A stretch of DNA of 64,000 nucleotides from Basidiobolus meristosporus CBS 931.73 (GCA_002104905.1 MCFE01000359.1:23470-87469), one strand, 5' to 3'; counted from the first letter of the stretch, positions 1 through 12,400 are shown. The notes: generated by a model not told the origin, from the sequence alone. Made by a program: numbers and translations.

Positions 1-2588
1 ACACCTGAGACTAGACGAGAGTATATTCACCGGGGGGTATCACGAGGTACAGAAGTACACTTCTAACGAGCCATATGAAGCCAATGGTAAGCAAACGAAA
101 ATCCCCGTTGTTATGTGACTGCTAGCGACCGCCCATTAATTTTGCCTCTGGAAAGGGAACCTCGTCTCCTCCGGCTATCTGTACTTCGGAAGCAGCGTCG
201 TCCAAGGAAAAGGTCAGTCCAGTTGGTATGGAAATCCCCCGGGGCGTCATGTGATAACGTCGATAACAACTAGGGGTCCTGATAGTGACCGCCACTGGAA
301 AACATACTCGCTTGGCCAATGTCAAGAGCTCCACGATCTACGAAGACAAAAAGACCCCGCTGCAAGCGCTGACAAGAAATGTCACCCTTTGTTTGGCTCT
401 CTTGGCATTGCTCGTATCCAGCGTCTTGCCGGTGGTCGGTTTGCTGAACGGGATCGACTGGCACGATGCACTGCTGACCGGAATGGGAATGGCCTTCGTG
501 TTGATCCCCAGCAAGCTCCCTTCATTGGTCAACGCCATCCTGATCGTGTCGGCGCACCGGCTGTCGCAAAGACGGCTTCTTTTACGTAGATTGGATGCCA
601 CGGAGGCCTTGGGCTCCGTCTCGGCCATTGTGACGGACAAAACGGGAACTCTGACTTGCAATGAGCTGAAAGTGGCCTCGGCGATAGTCCTCACCCGACC
701 GGACCGCCAATCCCCTGAGAGCTTTCAGATCAACTGTCGAAGAATCCCCGTCACCTCCAGCAAGGACATTGCCCAGTACCTACTGCCCCTTACCATCACA
801 TGGACCCTCTCGATGGACCAATTCGCGAGCGACATGTTGTTCCAAATGGTCCAAGAAGGCCATGGAGCTGGACCTGCGCATTCCTCACCATTACCGTTGG
901 CAAGGGGGATCGACAAGGATGTGTTTGACTCGGCGATCTTCGATTTCTTTAGCTCGGCCGAGATCCCGGTGGAGGTGCAGCGCTATCTGATCCAATCCGC
1001 GCTACTCGTCTTCTCCAAATTCCCGGTGCCCATTTCTGAGGAGCCGTTTGACGTGGTCAACCGGGTATCCTTCAGGACTCGCGGGTCCACGCGCAACCGG
1101 ACGAGCGGGAGCAGGATCACCGTGGTCAGGGGTGCTCCGGAATCCATCCTGGACCTTTGCAATCGCATCTGGGTGAGTGGGTATGAGCGGGAATGCTCGG
1201 AATTTGACGAGAACCATCCCCCTCAGATTGACCCCGACATGCTGAACGATGTGGAGGTCCTGACGGGGTATATCACTTCAAAGCTGACGGAGTCTATCAA
1301 CGACGTCGCTCGAAAAGGCAGCCGGATTTTCGGCTACGCTTACTCGACCTCGGCTCACACCGAAGGCGAGGAGCTTCCTCGAGACTTCATCTTCGTCGGA
1401 GCCTATGTTTTCACGGACCCCATCCGGAAGGAAGTCCCTCACGCAGTTTCAGAATGCCAGGGGGCCGGGATCAAAGTTGTCATGGCCACGGGTGATTACC
1501 CGGGGACTGCGTTGGCGATTGCATCCAAGGTTGGCATCAACCAGGTCGCTTCTACTGAGCAAGCACCGGTTCTCCTTGGAAGACACCTCGACGAGATGTC
1601 TAGCGGGGCGTTGCTTGGGGAAGCGATTGAAAGAACCGATGTCTTCGCCAGGGTCACTCCGGCCCATAAGCTTCGGATCGTCCAGGCTTTGCAATCGCAA
1701 GGCCACGTGGTCGCCTTCATCGGGGACGGGATCAAGGACGCCACAGCGTTGTATGCGGCCGACGTGGGTATTACAATCGGAGGGGCGGCCGCCACGGCAG
1801 ATATGGCTTCGGACCATGCCTCGTTGGTCGTTCTTGGAAACCACTTCGACGCAGTGGTTTACTGCCTCCGAGAAGGACGGCATATGTTCGACAACATGAA
1901 CAAAGTGGTCACCTTCTATCTGGCGTGCAAGCTAGGCCTCGCATCCTTGTTCACGCTCGCCATCATATTGCGCGCCAGCTTCCCGTTGAACCTGGTGCAA
2001 ATCATACTGCTCGAAATGTTCGTCAACCTGGGGTCTGCCATCACGTTCGTGGTGGAGAGGGCGGAAATCGACATCATGAGGATCCCGCCGACTCTGGTGA
2101 ACCAGCGTGGGGTCCGGAAAGGCCACCTGGGCTCTGCCATTGGTCGCCAAATCGTCTTCTATGCCGCTCTACTGCTTTTGTCGACTGGCAGCTCCTACTT
2201 CTATGGGGCCATGTACAGCGCCCAAGAGGAGTCCGCAGCAACCATGCTCTTTGTGTCCTACCTTATCAATCACATCACCTTAGGCCTGGCCATCCGGTCC
2301 CGCAGGACACCCATCAGAAAGCAAGGTCTCTTTAGCAATGGAAACTTTCTGATGTGGTTCGCGCTGGTGGTGAGTTGTATACTGGCCTACATATTTCTTC
2401 CCACCCTCCGAGCCACCCTTGATCTCACCACTCTGAACCAATGCGAATGGTTGATGATCCTGACAGGCGCCCTATGCTTACTGATCGTATCGGAAGTATG
2501 TAAAGAGCTGTGTTGGCACTACGCGAAGCGTGAGAAGGAACGGCGCGATGACCATCGAAGCTCCGAACGAGCACCGCTCCTGATTTAA
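1..2588 (+). CDS. Degenerate P-type cation ATPase (5' end missing)
   Basis: Membrane protein of the P-type ATPase superfamily; its N-terminus lies outside the window. Exons read as 1-86 (in frame from base 2), 156-212 and 274-2588, with introns 87-155 and 213-273 (both GT-AG) restoring a continuous A-domain. Landmarks in order: the actuator loop reads DESIFTGGY where the family has DES.LTGES; TM4 reads PSKLP instead of PEGLP; the phosphorylation motif DKTGTLT is intact; the P-domain has TGDYPGTA; the hinge reads GDGIKDATAL instead of GDGVNDAPAL; about six C-terminal membrane segments follow. The glutamate needed for dephosphorylation and a TM4 ion-binding glutamate are therefore missing. The architecture resembles P2-type (Na/K or Ca) pumps. 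Given the substitutions it may be a non-pumping relative, which is inference. The stop is TAA at 2586-2588. Confidence 0.85.
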
Positions 2589-2699
2589 TTCAATGGCACT
2601 TGTTCCTGGCAAAAGAATGTACAGATCCCACACTATCTACAAGTGTATCCAAATAGAACAAAACGTATCAATAAAATTCTGTGGGGATTAACATTGGAA

Positions 2700-3833
2700 C
2701 TACGCAGGACTAGATGCCCTACGGTATATATAAAATTTATGAAGGACCGGGTGGTTCCGGCCAGAGTCCTGGTTGTCCTGGTCGACGGCATCGGGCTGGT
2801 TCCTCCAGTCGACGATCTCCATATGGATTAGTTCGAACTTCGCCTCCCGCATCTCCTCCTCGAACAGCTCGATTTCGGTCAGGTAGCGGTTTCGCAACGG
2901 AAGCACGAAATAGATCCGGGAGCTAGTGGCCCGGCTGAGGAACTGCTCCAGAACGATGGGGATTGCCCGCGCCTGCCAGGCATCATAGATAGCGTCAGTG
3001 GCGATGATGTTTTCGAATTGGTCTTGATACAACTCCTCGCCACGGTCCGCACTGATGGGGATGTTTCGGTTGATGTTGTCTATGTTCTTGGCGCTGTCTT
3101 TGAAGTACTCCCACCAGTCAAGCTTCTGCACCTGACATATCTCTTCGCATTCGTTGCGATTGACATTGATCCGGACGTTGTCGAGGACACTAGGATGGTA
3201 ATCGGTAAGCATCACATGGGACGCACCCAGCTTGGCACACATCAATCCAGCCAATCCAGTGCCGCATCCCAACTCCAGTATTCTTTGTCCGGACAGATCC
3301 AACACGTAGCCAGCTTCCCCGACCACCACCTCACGCTCGTACCCCTTGGTGTGGCCGCATAACAACTTTCCCATCACAATGCTAGCAGACCAGGTTCGAC
3401 AGCCCAGATCGGCCTCCGCAAAGGTAGGCTCCCGAATATCCAGCCGAACGCTCTCCATACCTTTACGTTGACACTCGAATATCCAGAGTTGAGAGACTGG
3501 TCCGGTAGCAGCTCTACCACAACGGTTTGCTATCATGGAAGTCAACCGCTCCATAAGCGGATCCTCGTCGAACATGTCCTTTGACCGACGCTTCAACACC
3601 CTGATCACCCAGTCGTTGCACATATTTCTGACCATGGTGGAGTTTGTGGAGGGGTCGGAGGTGGTGTCTTCGACCTTGGGGGGCTCTGGCCGGTCCCAGA
3701 TCTTTATGTCGACGTTTTTCTCGCCGAAATGTTTGTCTATGGTGTCCAGTATCGAGGTCACCTCCGCCTCGTCCATAGGATCGCAGCGCTTCAGTCGTAG
3801 CAGCAACTCGAGATGCTCTTCGTTGGTCCCCAT
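2700..3833 (-). CDS. METTL21/EFM2-like protein methyltransferase
   Basis: Single-exon gene for a 377-residue seven-beta-strand, SAM-dependent methyltransferase. Motif I reads ILELGCGTGLAGL, followed by the acidic strand-2 end MLTDYHPSVL. A post-motif block (ATDAIYD) replaces the usual DxxY-type motif of METTL21-class lysine methyltransferases. The N-terminal ~150 residues are a helical, acidic extension like that of yeast Efm2, which methylates translation elongation factor 2. The substrate here is not provable from sequence. The ATG at 3831-3833 opens the longest frame and is preceded by in-frame stops. Its 3' end converges on the ATPase gene with a ~110-bp gap. Confidence 0.75.
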   Translation of the reverse strand: MGTNEEHLELLLRLKRCDPMDEAEVTSILDTIDKHFGEKNVDIKIWDRPEPPKVEDTTSDPSTNSTMVRNMCNDWVIRVLKRRSKDMFDEDPLMERLTSMIANRCGRAATGPVSQLWIFECQRKGMESVRLDIREPTFAEADLGCRTWSASIVMGKLLCGHTKGYEREVVVGEAGYVLDLSGQRILELGCGTGLAGLMCAKLGASHVMLTDYHPSVLDNVRINVNRNECEEICQVQKLDWWEYFKDSAKNIDNINRNIPISADRGEELYQDQFENIIATDAIYDAWQARAIPIVLEQFLSRATSSRIYFVLPLRNRYLTEIELFEEEMREAKFELIHMEIVDWRNQPDAVDQDNQDSGRNHPVLHKFYIYRRASSPA

Positions 3834-4090
3834 GATCGGAATATCTGCAGTGTGGTGCTAAAAAGAAGGAGCCCAGAACTGCACGAACTCAAGCGACAAG
3901 CCTCGAATCTGAAAAAAAATCAACGGATATTTATTCAAGTTCGATTTAAACTTCGCTAAACTACGGATAAGTCTGCCTCAAGAATCCAGATTGTTTGATG
4001 TACATCAACTGGCTAGCATCAGAACACCCCCGACACGCGAGGTGCGTGCCCAGTGGAGATACGACCTGCGCGCGGATTGCTTTCGGATGT

Positions 4091-4568
4091 TCATTGCAAC
4101 TGAGGCTTTGGCACGCTATCAGTTACCCAATTCATGTATTCTTTGCTTCCATCGTCGATCTTGCAACATAACAACCTCGATTTTAGCCGTCGGAAGGTTC
4201 GAGTAAAGTTTCAACGACATACCTTGATCGAAATAACCTCCGGAACGTCATACGGGTGGTTCTCGTTCACGTGTTGAATGACGTTCTCCACTTTGTCGGC
4301 GGCGGTTTTCATCATCAACAGGACCTCGGTGGACTCCTCGATCTCCCCGTCCCACCCTAGCGATAGAAAAAAACGTTTACTAACCGGACCTATGGCCAGG
4401 AGAAACCAAGACTAGAAGGCACGAACAATACATGGAGGTCACCTTGGGGATGACGTTGATGCATGCCACCAACTTCTCGGTAAGCAACCCCCGGGAAAGC
4501 TTCTTGGCTATTTCCTCGTTTGGGCAGGTGACGAATATGGCCCGAATATCAGGCACGCATTTGGACAT
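4091..4568 (-). CDS. CUTA: CutA-family small trimeric protein
   Basis: Three exons on the minus strand (4568-4427, 4356-4223, 4159-4091) give 114 residues, the usual length for CutA. Introns are 70 nt (4357-4426, donor GTTCGT) and 63 nt (4160-4222, donor GTATGT). The joined protein has the CutA core: IFVTCPNEEIAKKL, then MYWWDGEIEE across splice 1, then VPEVISIKIDDGSKEY across splice 2, ending WVTDSVPKPQLQ. CutA forms trimers and is linked to divalent-metal tolerance in bacteria. Its role in fungi is unclear. The frame is open upstream to an ATG at 4763; that Arg/Leu-rich 65-residue extension could be an organellar leader, so the longer form is a real alternative start. Confidence 0.85.
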
Positions 4569-4763
4569 GTTGGTAAGGGTTCGATAGCAAAGGCGGGATA
4601 AAGGTCTTCCTCTCGGCCAAGCGGTTCGTCGGCAAGTGTGGTTAAAGACAGGAGTGTGGATTCCGGGCAGTGGCCGAAACGGGTTACAGACTGAGTTGTT
4701 CGAGAACCTTTTAATCAAACCCAAGTTCAAGGCGAGTGGCTTCAGAATGGTCACTTGCCTCAT

Positions 4764-5376
4764 GGAAATATCATCAATGATTCTGAGAATGGAGTACTGA
4801 TCGTTCAGGCGTTCAAGTGGACTTGGCTAAAACCCGAAACCTGCATCATTCATGTTGGGGAGCTGATTAATCGTTAGTCGATCCGGCGGGTAGCAGGCGG
4901 GTAAGGTAAGGAACCAGGTAAAGGGAGGGAAAGGCGGTAGGAACGCCGAATGCAGTAAAAAAGTATAAAATGTAAGTATACAGTGTAAGTAAACATTGTT
5001 CGTGACTGCAGCCGTGGTTCGGTCGGGAGAATGTATTCGAGAATGAGCAAATTAAGGTGATATTTGTGTAATTGCCTATTATGGTGCAGCCAAACCGAGA
5101 AATTGAGAAATTTCGAAACATCACTTTTGGTTATCTGAGGAAGCTGTATGGCGATGTATGGTGATGGTGATGGAAATCAACAATGGGAATTTACGGATAT
5201 ATCACTCATTTGCATACCGCGTGGAATACTAGATTTGTACGTATTCTTGAACCTGATTTGCACGTATTCTTGAACCTGATTTGTGCTCGCCATAGCCAGG
5301 CGATCAGAATCCGTATTTAAACAGGGCCAGCACCCCGTCAGAGGCCAGCACTCCAGCCAATTCAATATCCTCCTTA
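4764..5376. other. Intergenic, divergent promoter region
   Basis: Shared upstream space of CutA (minus) and the protein kinase (plus). I see no further gene. A short direct repeat (TTCTTGAACCTGATTTG) occurs twice near 5242-5283, and an AT-rich TATTTAAA-type element lies just before the kinase ATG. Confidence 0.4.
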
Positions 5377-6504
5377 ATGGTTCTTGTAAGATTACAATCC
5401 ACCGACCCAAGTAAGGGAGTCCCCATCCCCTTCCATAAGGTGGACCTGATGGATGTTAGCCACGTCGAGCCATTCTCGGATTTCTCATCCAGCTCAAGTA
5501 GCTCCACCGAAACCTTATCAGGCTCGCCAATCCCACCTCGCTTCGTCTTCAAAGCCCCCAAACCATCACCACAGAAAAAGAGCCGCCCCGCAAAAAAAGA
5601 GGCCTGCCACCGGGGTACCCTCTGCGAGATTCCCCTTCTTGCGGCCCTCAAGAAACGTAAGAGCAACCTGTCCTTCAAGGAGCTCTACGGAAACATCACC
5701 AACGCATTCTGTATGGGTTCTGGCGGGGAAGTCTACATGGCAACCTCCCCCAAGACGGGCAAGAAGTATGCCATCAAGTCGTTCCGCCCGCGTTTTTCGT
5801 ACGAAACCCCCGCCGAGTACTGCATGAACATCAGCAACGAGATCTACATCGCCGCCTCCCTAGATCACGAAAACATCGTCCGCACTGTTGATGTGTTGGA
5901 GGAAAATGGCAAGATCTACGAGGTCATGGAGTATTGCCCGCGCGATCTGTTCTCGGTGTTTGAGACCTCAAACCCCACCGAGAGCGAAGTCAACAAATAC
6001 TTCGTCGAGCTGGTCCATGGCATTGCTCATCTCCATAGCCGTGGCATCGCCCATCGCGACCTCAAGCTGGAGAATGTGTGCATTGGCGAAGACGGCCACC
6101 TGAAGATCATCGATTTCGGGTTTGCCACCAACTTCTACAGCCCTTACCACCTCGAGTATATCCCGGCCAGCGGGGTGATCGGTTCAAGCACGTTTATCGC
6201 GCCTGAGGTGTGGACAGCAGAGAGCTACGACCCATCGAAGGACGACATATGGGCCTTGGGCGTTCTCTATATCTGCATGCTAACGCGACTCTTCCCATGG
6301 GAGAAGGCCACCGCGGACGACAAAAATTTCGCCCTCTTCATGAACTCCTGGGACTCAGTCCCCCTACTCAAGAAATGCCCAGCCGAGGCGCTCCCCCTGC
6401 TTAAGCGAATGCTCGCGATCGACCCCAGCCAGCGTGCTAGTATCAAAGACGTCATGCAAGATCCTTGGTTTCAATCGCTTGAGGCCCAAGTCAAGGGCAA
6501 CTGA
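5377..6504 (+). CDS. NPR1/HAL5-family serine/threonine kinase
   Basis: Intronless gene, 375 residues. A Ser/Pro/Lys-rich N-terminus (~1-100) precedes a complete kinase domain: glycine loop GSGGEVY (~113-119), catalytic Lys in YAIKSF (K133), HRDLKLEN (225-232), DFG (245-247) and APEV (~273). The order and wording of the catalytic half (short activation segment with GVIGSSTFIAPEV, then DDIWALGV, then FPWEKA) match the fungal NPR1/HAL4/HAL5/SAT4 group. That group stabilises nutrient permeases and K+ transporters at the plasma membrane. The match is to the group, not to one member. An internal Met at residue 25 is an alternative start. All catalytic residues are present, so an active kinase is expected. 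Confidence 0.85.
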   Translation: MVLVRLQSTDPSKGVPIPFHKVDLMDVSHVEPFSDFSSSSSSSTETLSGSPIPPRFVFKAPKPSPQKKSRPAKKEACHRGTLCEIPLLAALKKRKSNLSFKELYGNITNAFCMGSGGEVYMATSPKTGKKYAIKSFRPRFSYETPAEYCMNISNEIYIAASLDHENIVRTVDVLEENGKIYEVMEYCPRDLFSVFETSNPTESEVNKYFVELVHGIAHLHSRGIAHRDLKLENVCIGEDGHLKIIDFGFATNFYSPYHLEYIPASGVIGSSTFIAPEVWTAESYDPSKDDIWALGVLYICMLTRLFPWEKATADDKNFALFMNSWDSVPLLKKCPAEALPLLKRMLAIDPSQRASIKDVMQDPWFQSLEAQVKGN

Positions 6505-7746
6505 GATTCAGCGCCCCACTTAACGAATTGTACATTACCTAGATCTAATTTTAATGGCAGTAACTGTAATTACGCAACCTTCATAATGGCACTACTAGCA
6601 TGTTGATAAAATCCCTGAACCACAACCCAAACCGCACCATGTAATTCTAGCCTTATCGTCCAAGTAAATCCACCCTGTTATCGATTCTCGCAATCGGGGC
6701 TTTCAGGAAAGAAAAATTCCAAGATTACCCAAAAAGGGAATGGAGAAATCCCGTTTTTGCCTCCTGCCCACGTCTGATTTGGAAAGTAGAACTCCCATAA
6801 CGACACCTATGGAAGTTGAGAGTTCGTTCGGGAAGGCGAGTTGACTTGATGAAAACATGAGGCTTGCCTTATTCACCACTCAAGGATACTTGCTCCGACA
6901 CAACTTGCCGACCCACATGATTGTCAAGCCTTGATGTAGTAATGTAATATAGGCCTCTTTTGGCGAGCAATGTAGAATAAAGCCATGTAGAATAAATCCC
7001 ATTTGATGAGCCATATGGAATCAATCCTTTTGAAGCGCAGCCTGAAAATTTAACCTACCCTTGCGGTGGATGCAGTGTGTTTCTATTCCAAGATTAATTC
7101 AAGGTTCTAGCACCTAACAGTTGGGTTGAAAAGCGTTTTCATTAGCCAAATAAAAATAGGCTTATTTGTAGACATTGCTAAAAATCGCTCATATCTAAGC
7201 CTGATTTGGAAGCTAGGGTCATGCTAAAATATATCCCGAAATATTGATTATCAATCCACTGCTGGGTATTCTACCAGCGGATCCTGGAAGATACCGGATC
7301 ACCGGGTACCATCATTGTTCGACGACGGATATCGGGAATATTTGACCGCATGCGCATTTTCCAAGTTGAGTCCTGGATGCTTAGGCATCGCGGTGAGGTA
7401 ATGAAGAGCAGCAATGGTAGCAGTGTGAGTGGAAGTAGCAGTGGGGATCTCCTCTGGTAAATGGTGCAGTGTTGGTGAACATTTTTATTTACTTGGGCTA
7501 CAGCTTCCTCGCCAGTAGGGGCGTAATCGTCATTACATTACAAAGAGTATCGCCTTGAGAATAGATGAATAGCGCTATTGAAAACCTAATAAATAACCCC
7601 ACTGGTTCTTGATTCAGTACGGTCAAAACGAGCGGTAGCGACCGGCATATGGTCAACCTAAGTGGAGCACAAACTACACAACAGCAACGCCTTCCTCTCA
7701 ATCATGGCTAAATTCGCGGCACACTGATCAGCAGCATGGCTGGCCT
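6505..7746. other. Long convergent intergenic region
   Basis: 1.2 kb between two converging genes. No convincing reading frame, tRNA or repeat is visible. AATAAA-type signals occur near 6976-6996 inside a short imperfect duplication (TGTAGAATAAA twice). Confidence 0.4.
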
Positions 7747-8956
7747 TCAATGTAGAGTGAATTCGGGGTTTGGATCGTCGTTGGATAACTCCAGCATGCT
7801 CTCTTCATTGGCCATCTCGGAGACGAGCAGAGACCGATGTCCCGTTAGCCACTGCAGGTGAGCATCCCGAAGTTGGTGGAACTCCGCTTGCATCGACGCC
7901 AGCACGTTTCTTTCATCCTCCACCAGCAGCTTCTCCGTCAGGACTTTGTGAGCCTTGGAGCATCTTTGCTAGGATTCCCACGCGGTAAGCAAGTGGCCAC
8001 GTAGACGCATGAATGAACGAAATGCAGTACCTTGGAATCGTTTTCGATGAAGTCGTTCAATCGTTTGTAGAGGCGGTTTTTCTTGGATACTAGCTGAATG
8101 GCAATGGCGCCTGCTATGAAATTAAACATCAGGAACTTCCCCGTGGTAAGGTGCTTGACGCGCTCATCGTAAGTGCGGATGGAGATACGGGAAAGCAATA
8201 CACACCTTCGGTTTTGCTGATCTTGTCGTTATTCGAAAGATCCGAATCAGGATACTGATATATATGGTAGGGCAATAACCGATTCACCGCATCATCTAGG
8301 GAGTTGAAGGGGGTGGTGTAGTCCGGCTGGTTAGTAGCGTGCTGGTCGGACGTAATCACCTCGTGAAATCTAAACGCGTGTCAGTTGGGCGAGAAAGAGA
8401 GAGAAACATGCCCTTCGAACCTTGCTCTAACGAATTCGTGGTGTGAAAGTTGCTCCGGTAGCTTTTCAGCGGTCAGCTGTCTATTCGATGCGCTTGGCGA
8501 AGAGAGCTGCGGCTTGGCTTGCGGGATTTGCGCGCTAAATAACCCGTGTTGTGGTTGCTGCTGCTGCTGCTGCTGCTGTTGCTGAAGTTGCTGCTGCTGT
8601 TGCAAGATCCGTTTTTTGGAGTATTTCCCGGTTTTGTTGTATTTACGAGTGGTTTTGACGGAGCCATTGGGGGTGCCGGTCGGTGTTTGAGGCAAAGATT
8701 GTGGAGTAGAGCCGGTGGTGGTGGGTAGCTTTGCTGAGCGTGAGGATTGGGTTGCTGAGGGTAGAATCGGCACTTTGACTGGCGTGATGGATTGGATTTC
8801 CGAGTGGGTGTATTGAGATTTGCTGGGAGTGCTCTGAGACTGGCTGATTGCGCTTCCAAGTGAGGAGTGGAAATCCAACTGCGATAGGATGGGGTGAGTT
8901 AAACTGGAAGCTTGTAGATCGTGTAGCTCGTTTTGCGTTAACTCCAGGTTGTCCAT
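7747..8956 (-). CDS. GLTSCR1/BICRA-domain protein (SWI/SNF-type subunit candidate)
   Basis: Four exons (8956-8421, 8369-8204, 8162-8031, 7968-7747) give 351 residues. Introns are 51 nt (donor GTTCGA), 41 nt and 62 nt. The N-terminal half is low-complexity Ser/Thr/Pro/Gln with a polyglutamine run encoded at about 8546-8590. Across the introns the protein has the GLTSCR conserved region: PFNSLDDAVNRLLPYH, then a helix with VKHLTTGKFLMFNF, then VLTEKLLVEDERNVLASM. In animals this domain (BICRA/BICRAL) anchors the non-canonical BAF complex; a chromatin-remodelling role here follows from that. The weakest point is the 41-nt intron 2, whose donor could shift by a few bases. Confidence 0.8.
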
Positions 8957-9413
8957 TTTAGCCTTATCCGAATCGTCAAGAGTGAGCTCTCTAATCTGGT
9001 GATGAGAATTACCCTGAAATCGCCAGTATTTTTTCAGCCTCAGGAATCCACGTGTTTCTGGAGAAATGAAGGGTTGGTGGGCTAATCATGTTGGTTGCAG
9101 TTGAGGTGTTTGATGTTTTTGATTTCCAAAAATATGAATGTATCCAGTTGTAGAGAATAGATTGTATTGGCGCTTATTGGCGCTTATTGTTAGTATAAAG
9201 TTGATTATTCGTTGTGTGCGTATTTACCAACAAAATCTCCACTCCGGTTTGTGACTGACACTGGCTAACCTTGATTTTCTTATTCAACCCAGAAGAGAAT
9301 AACATCCCAAGCTTCTACCAAGCGGTATTGTCTTTTGGTAATCTTCCTTTTATACCTTCTTCCCTCAAGCCCCAGTAACTATCAAGAGGATAGTTTCTTT
9401 TGCAAAGGTTAAC
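8957..9413. promoter_or_regulatory. Divergent promoter with tandem TTGGCGC boxes
   Basis: Space between the GLTSCR1-like gene (minus) and TMEM94 (plus). At 9166-9185 the decamer ATTGGCGCTT occurs twice back to back. TTGGCGC resembles an E2F/MBF-type core. Function is inferred only. Confidence 0.4.
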
Positions 9414-12400
9414 ATGGATTCGGCACACAACCAGGCCGATACTGTATGTAAAATTTTTCTGCCCAGCGTTCAATTTCTGCCGCTCATTTTCTTCTCTTTA
9501 GCCATCGAGATGCAATGAATTTTCTGAAGACTGCAACGCACTTCTTGACGAGGATCTCTCGAAAAGCCGGTGCGTGGAGACCGCTTGCATTGTGGATTTC
9601 AGCTCAGAAACAAACCTGGAGAATTATTCGCAGCAGGGGGATTTTCAGCCCATCGTTTCGAAAATCCTGAATTCCCCACGCTGCGCGGAGGAGGTTCTTA
9701 CAGAAAAGAACTCGCTCACCAACAGCCAGGCGAACAAGTAGGTGTGATGCGTCGTTGATGAAAGACCTTTCGCTAACCTCTGACCAAGAATCCTACTAGA
9801 CACACTCACCGAGTTGATCAACACTTATTCAGACACCCTTGAGCGGAAAACTTGTAAGCACAACACCTAACCTCCGATTATTACCGAGGCCCGTGCTAAC
9901 CTGGCGGTTCGTTAGACATCGTGGAGTACATCAAAAAACCAATATCGCTCTTTGCGTTGTTGTGTGGGCTACTTTTGATAGGGTTCTACATCTATGCGAC
10001 TATAGTTACTTCGCCGTACCAGTGGCGAGTCACTGGTGTACTGATTGAAGGGATTCTGGTTCTAGCGCTGTATGTATGGAACGGATATTTATACCAACGA
10101 GAGAAATACCTCACTGCCACTGAAGTGCGTGACCGAACCCAAGCCATATACGAGCAGATCGAGGAGATTGGAACGAATCTAGCTCAGCCGGTAGCGTATC
10201 TTTTGACCATCTGGCTTGATGCGTACAGATCATTAACAGCCTGCTAGATGCTGCGAATTCCAGGGATACCGTCGGTGTCTACGGCGAAGGTTATTCGGGA
10301 CCGTGTTCATAAAATCCTGCCCGACAACCTGCTCGTCAAGGGGGATATTGTGGAGATGAGATACGGGGACGTAGCGCCATGCAAAATGGTTTACGTATAT
10401 CATGACGACGCCGGGTCGCATGAATCTGCACTCGAGTATACTTTGGAGAGGAACCAGGTATTCAAGCCGACCCTGTTCGGGATACCTCCGCAGGTTCCAA
10501 TTTCCAAAAAGAACATCCAGTATCAAGGCAGATTTTGGTTCATTCTCCAAGCAACCCCGATATCCTACAACCTCCCACCGGCTTTTGTTCAAACCCGACC
10601 CGATACGATCATCCACAACCAGCTCAAGATCCTTAACCAACAGCTGCTAAAGCGGCTGCTCTGCGTGGTCCTGGTGGCATCGATGATAGTCAACATTGCG
10701 CGCTATGTTTTCCAGGACGTGGTCCAGGAGCACCAGCCTGAAGACGGGTTTGAGGCAATCGTTCTTCTCCAAGTGTACGTTGTTCTCCCGTTTCTTCCTT
10801 TGTCCTTTCCCACGCTGTGGCTATTGGCCCGATCCTACGGAAACGCCAAGATCTTGTCATTGTTTGAGGCATTACAGATATCGAAAACCGACTTTGAGGA
10901 CGAAGAGGATGAGTTCGACGCCGAGGCTCCACCTCCCACCAAGGATGTGGAGTTGAGTCGAGGTACAGTATTATGCCCTTCTGGAACGTTGTTGTCCAGC
11001 TTTTCTCACGCTTGTCAACCTAGCCGCCGTGTGGAATCGGTTTTGGTCCCTGCTGACCAAATGGGATCGTACATCCCTGGCTCGCTCGACCAACCTCCTC
11101 GAATCGCTGGGCTCGACAACGGTGATTTGCTCAATCGACAAAGAGGGCACGATTACTTCGGTACGTAGGCATGGCTTACACTGCATATAGGACGCGCCAT
11201 GCTGACCGCCATCACAGCCCTACCCATCAGTGGAACAGGTCCTTTTCCCAACCGACGGCGATGAGCTGACCGCGCTGGATTTGACAGAAAACGAGTACAA
11301 TGTCAATGGGATGCAGTTCGAGGACAGAGACTGGCAGAAGTATCTCCCGTAGGTGTCACCGGCCCCGAAACCATGCTTCTATTGCTGACGTGCAGTTGTT
11401 AGGTCGCTCAAGCCACTGGGGTTGAACCTGTTGCTCAACACCGATTGTGGGGTGCGTCAAGGGCGGCGTCGTGCAGACCACCACCGGAAGTTCTCATCGA
11501 TCCACAAGCATGCACGGCTGCTTCCATCGCGGCAATGTAGGTTTTCTTTACGCCGAGTCGTGCTCGATTTGAGTCTCATCCCCGCAACAGCGTGTCTTTG
11601 TCGATTAGGAAAAGAGATAGGCTTCTCCGACGGTGCGCTGGCATCCTTCTCCAAAAAGAAGGATATTGGGACTTTCTCGCCCTACCGGCCTTCGCTGTTG
11701 CATTCGCTTAGACATCACCAGTACGAGGTCCCCAGCGTCCTGTCCACCATATACGAAGAGATGAATTCAGGTAATTCCCCCGAACCAGCGCGCCACCGCC
11801 TCCCTGGTTACTGACGGCTACTGTGTAGGCAGCTACCAGCTTCTGTGCGACGGAAACATCGAGCTCATCCTGGACTTCTGCTCGGATTACTGGAACGGCG
11901 AGCAACTCAACGTCCTTGATGATGGGGTAATTCCGGTTCACCGATCGAGACTGTGTGTCGATGCTTACCCAACGTTTTCCTTTTTGAAAGATGGTGGACA
12001 AAATCCTTGATTTCTACGAGACGTCCGTGGTCAATGATATGCAGTGCATTGGATTCTCCTACCGTCCAATCAACATCGACAACGATGGAAAGATTCCATT
12101 CTTGAAGGGCAGAGCCGACGCGGACTTCGTCTACATGGACATTCCATGGTCTCAGGAGCAGCCCGCCCTATCCGACGACGACGAAGCCAAGCAGTGGAAG
12201 CGCCGCACCCGAAAGATATCCGTCTCGGTGGACAATGACGACGGGTTCCACTTCAGTGGACAGGTCAGCAAGGAGGAGGAGGCGCTGTTCTTCAAAGAGG
12301 TCGTCAAGGGGCAGATCTTTCTGGGAATGGCCACTCTGTCACACCAACCCAAAGCGGTAAGCCACACCTCACTGCGCATGGAGCCCAGGCCCCGTTTCTC

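Noticed and set aside
1405-1899. Plus-strand 164-codon frame inside the P-type ATPase
   Set aside because: Arg/Ser-rich shadow of the ATPase frame, no domain.
8385-8585. Poly-cysteine open frame at the CAG/CTG repeat
   Set aside because: Antisense of the polyglutamine tract of the GLTSCR1-like gene.
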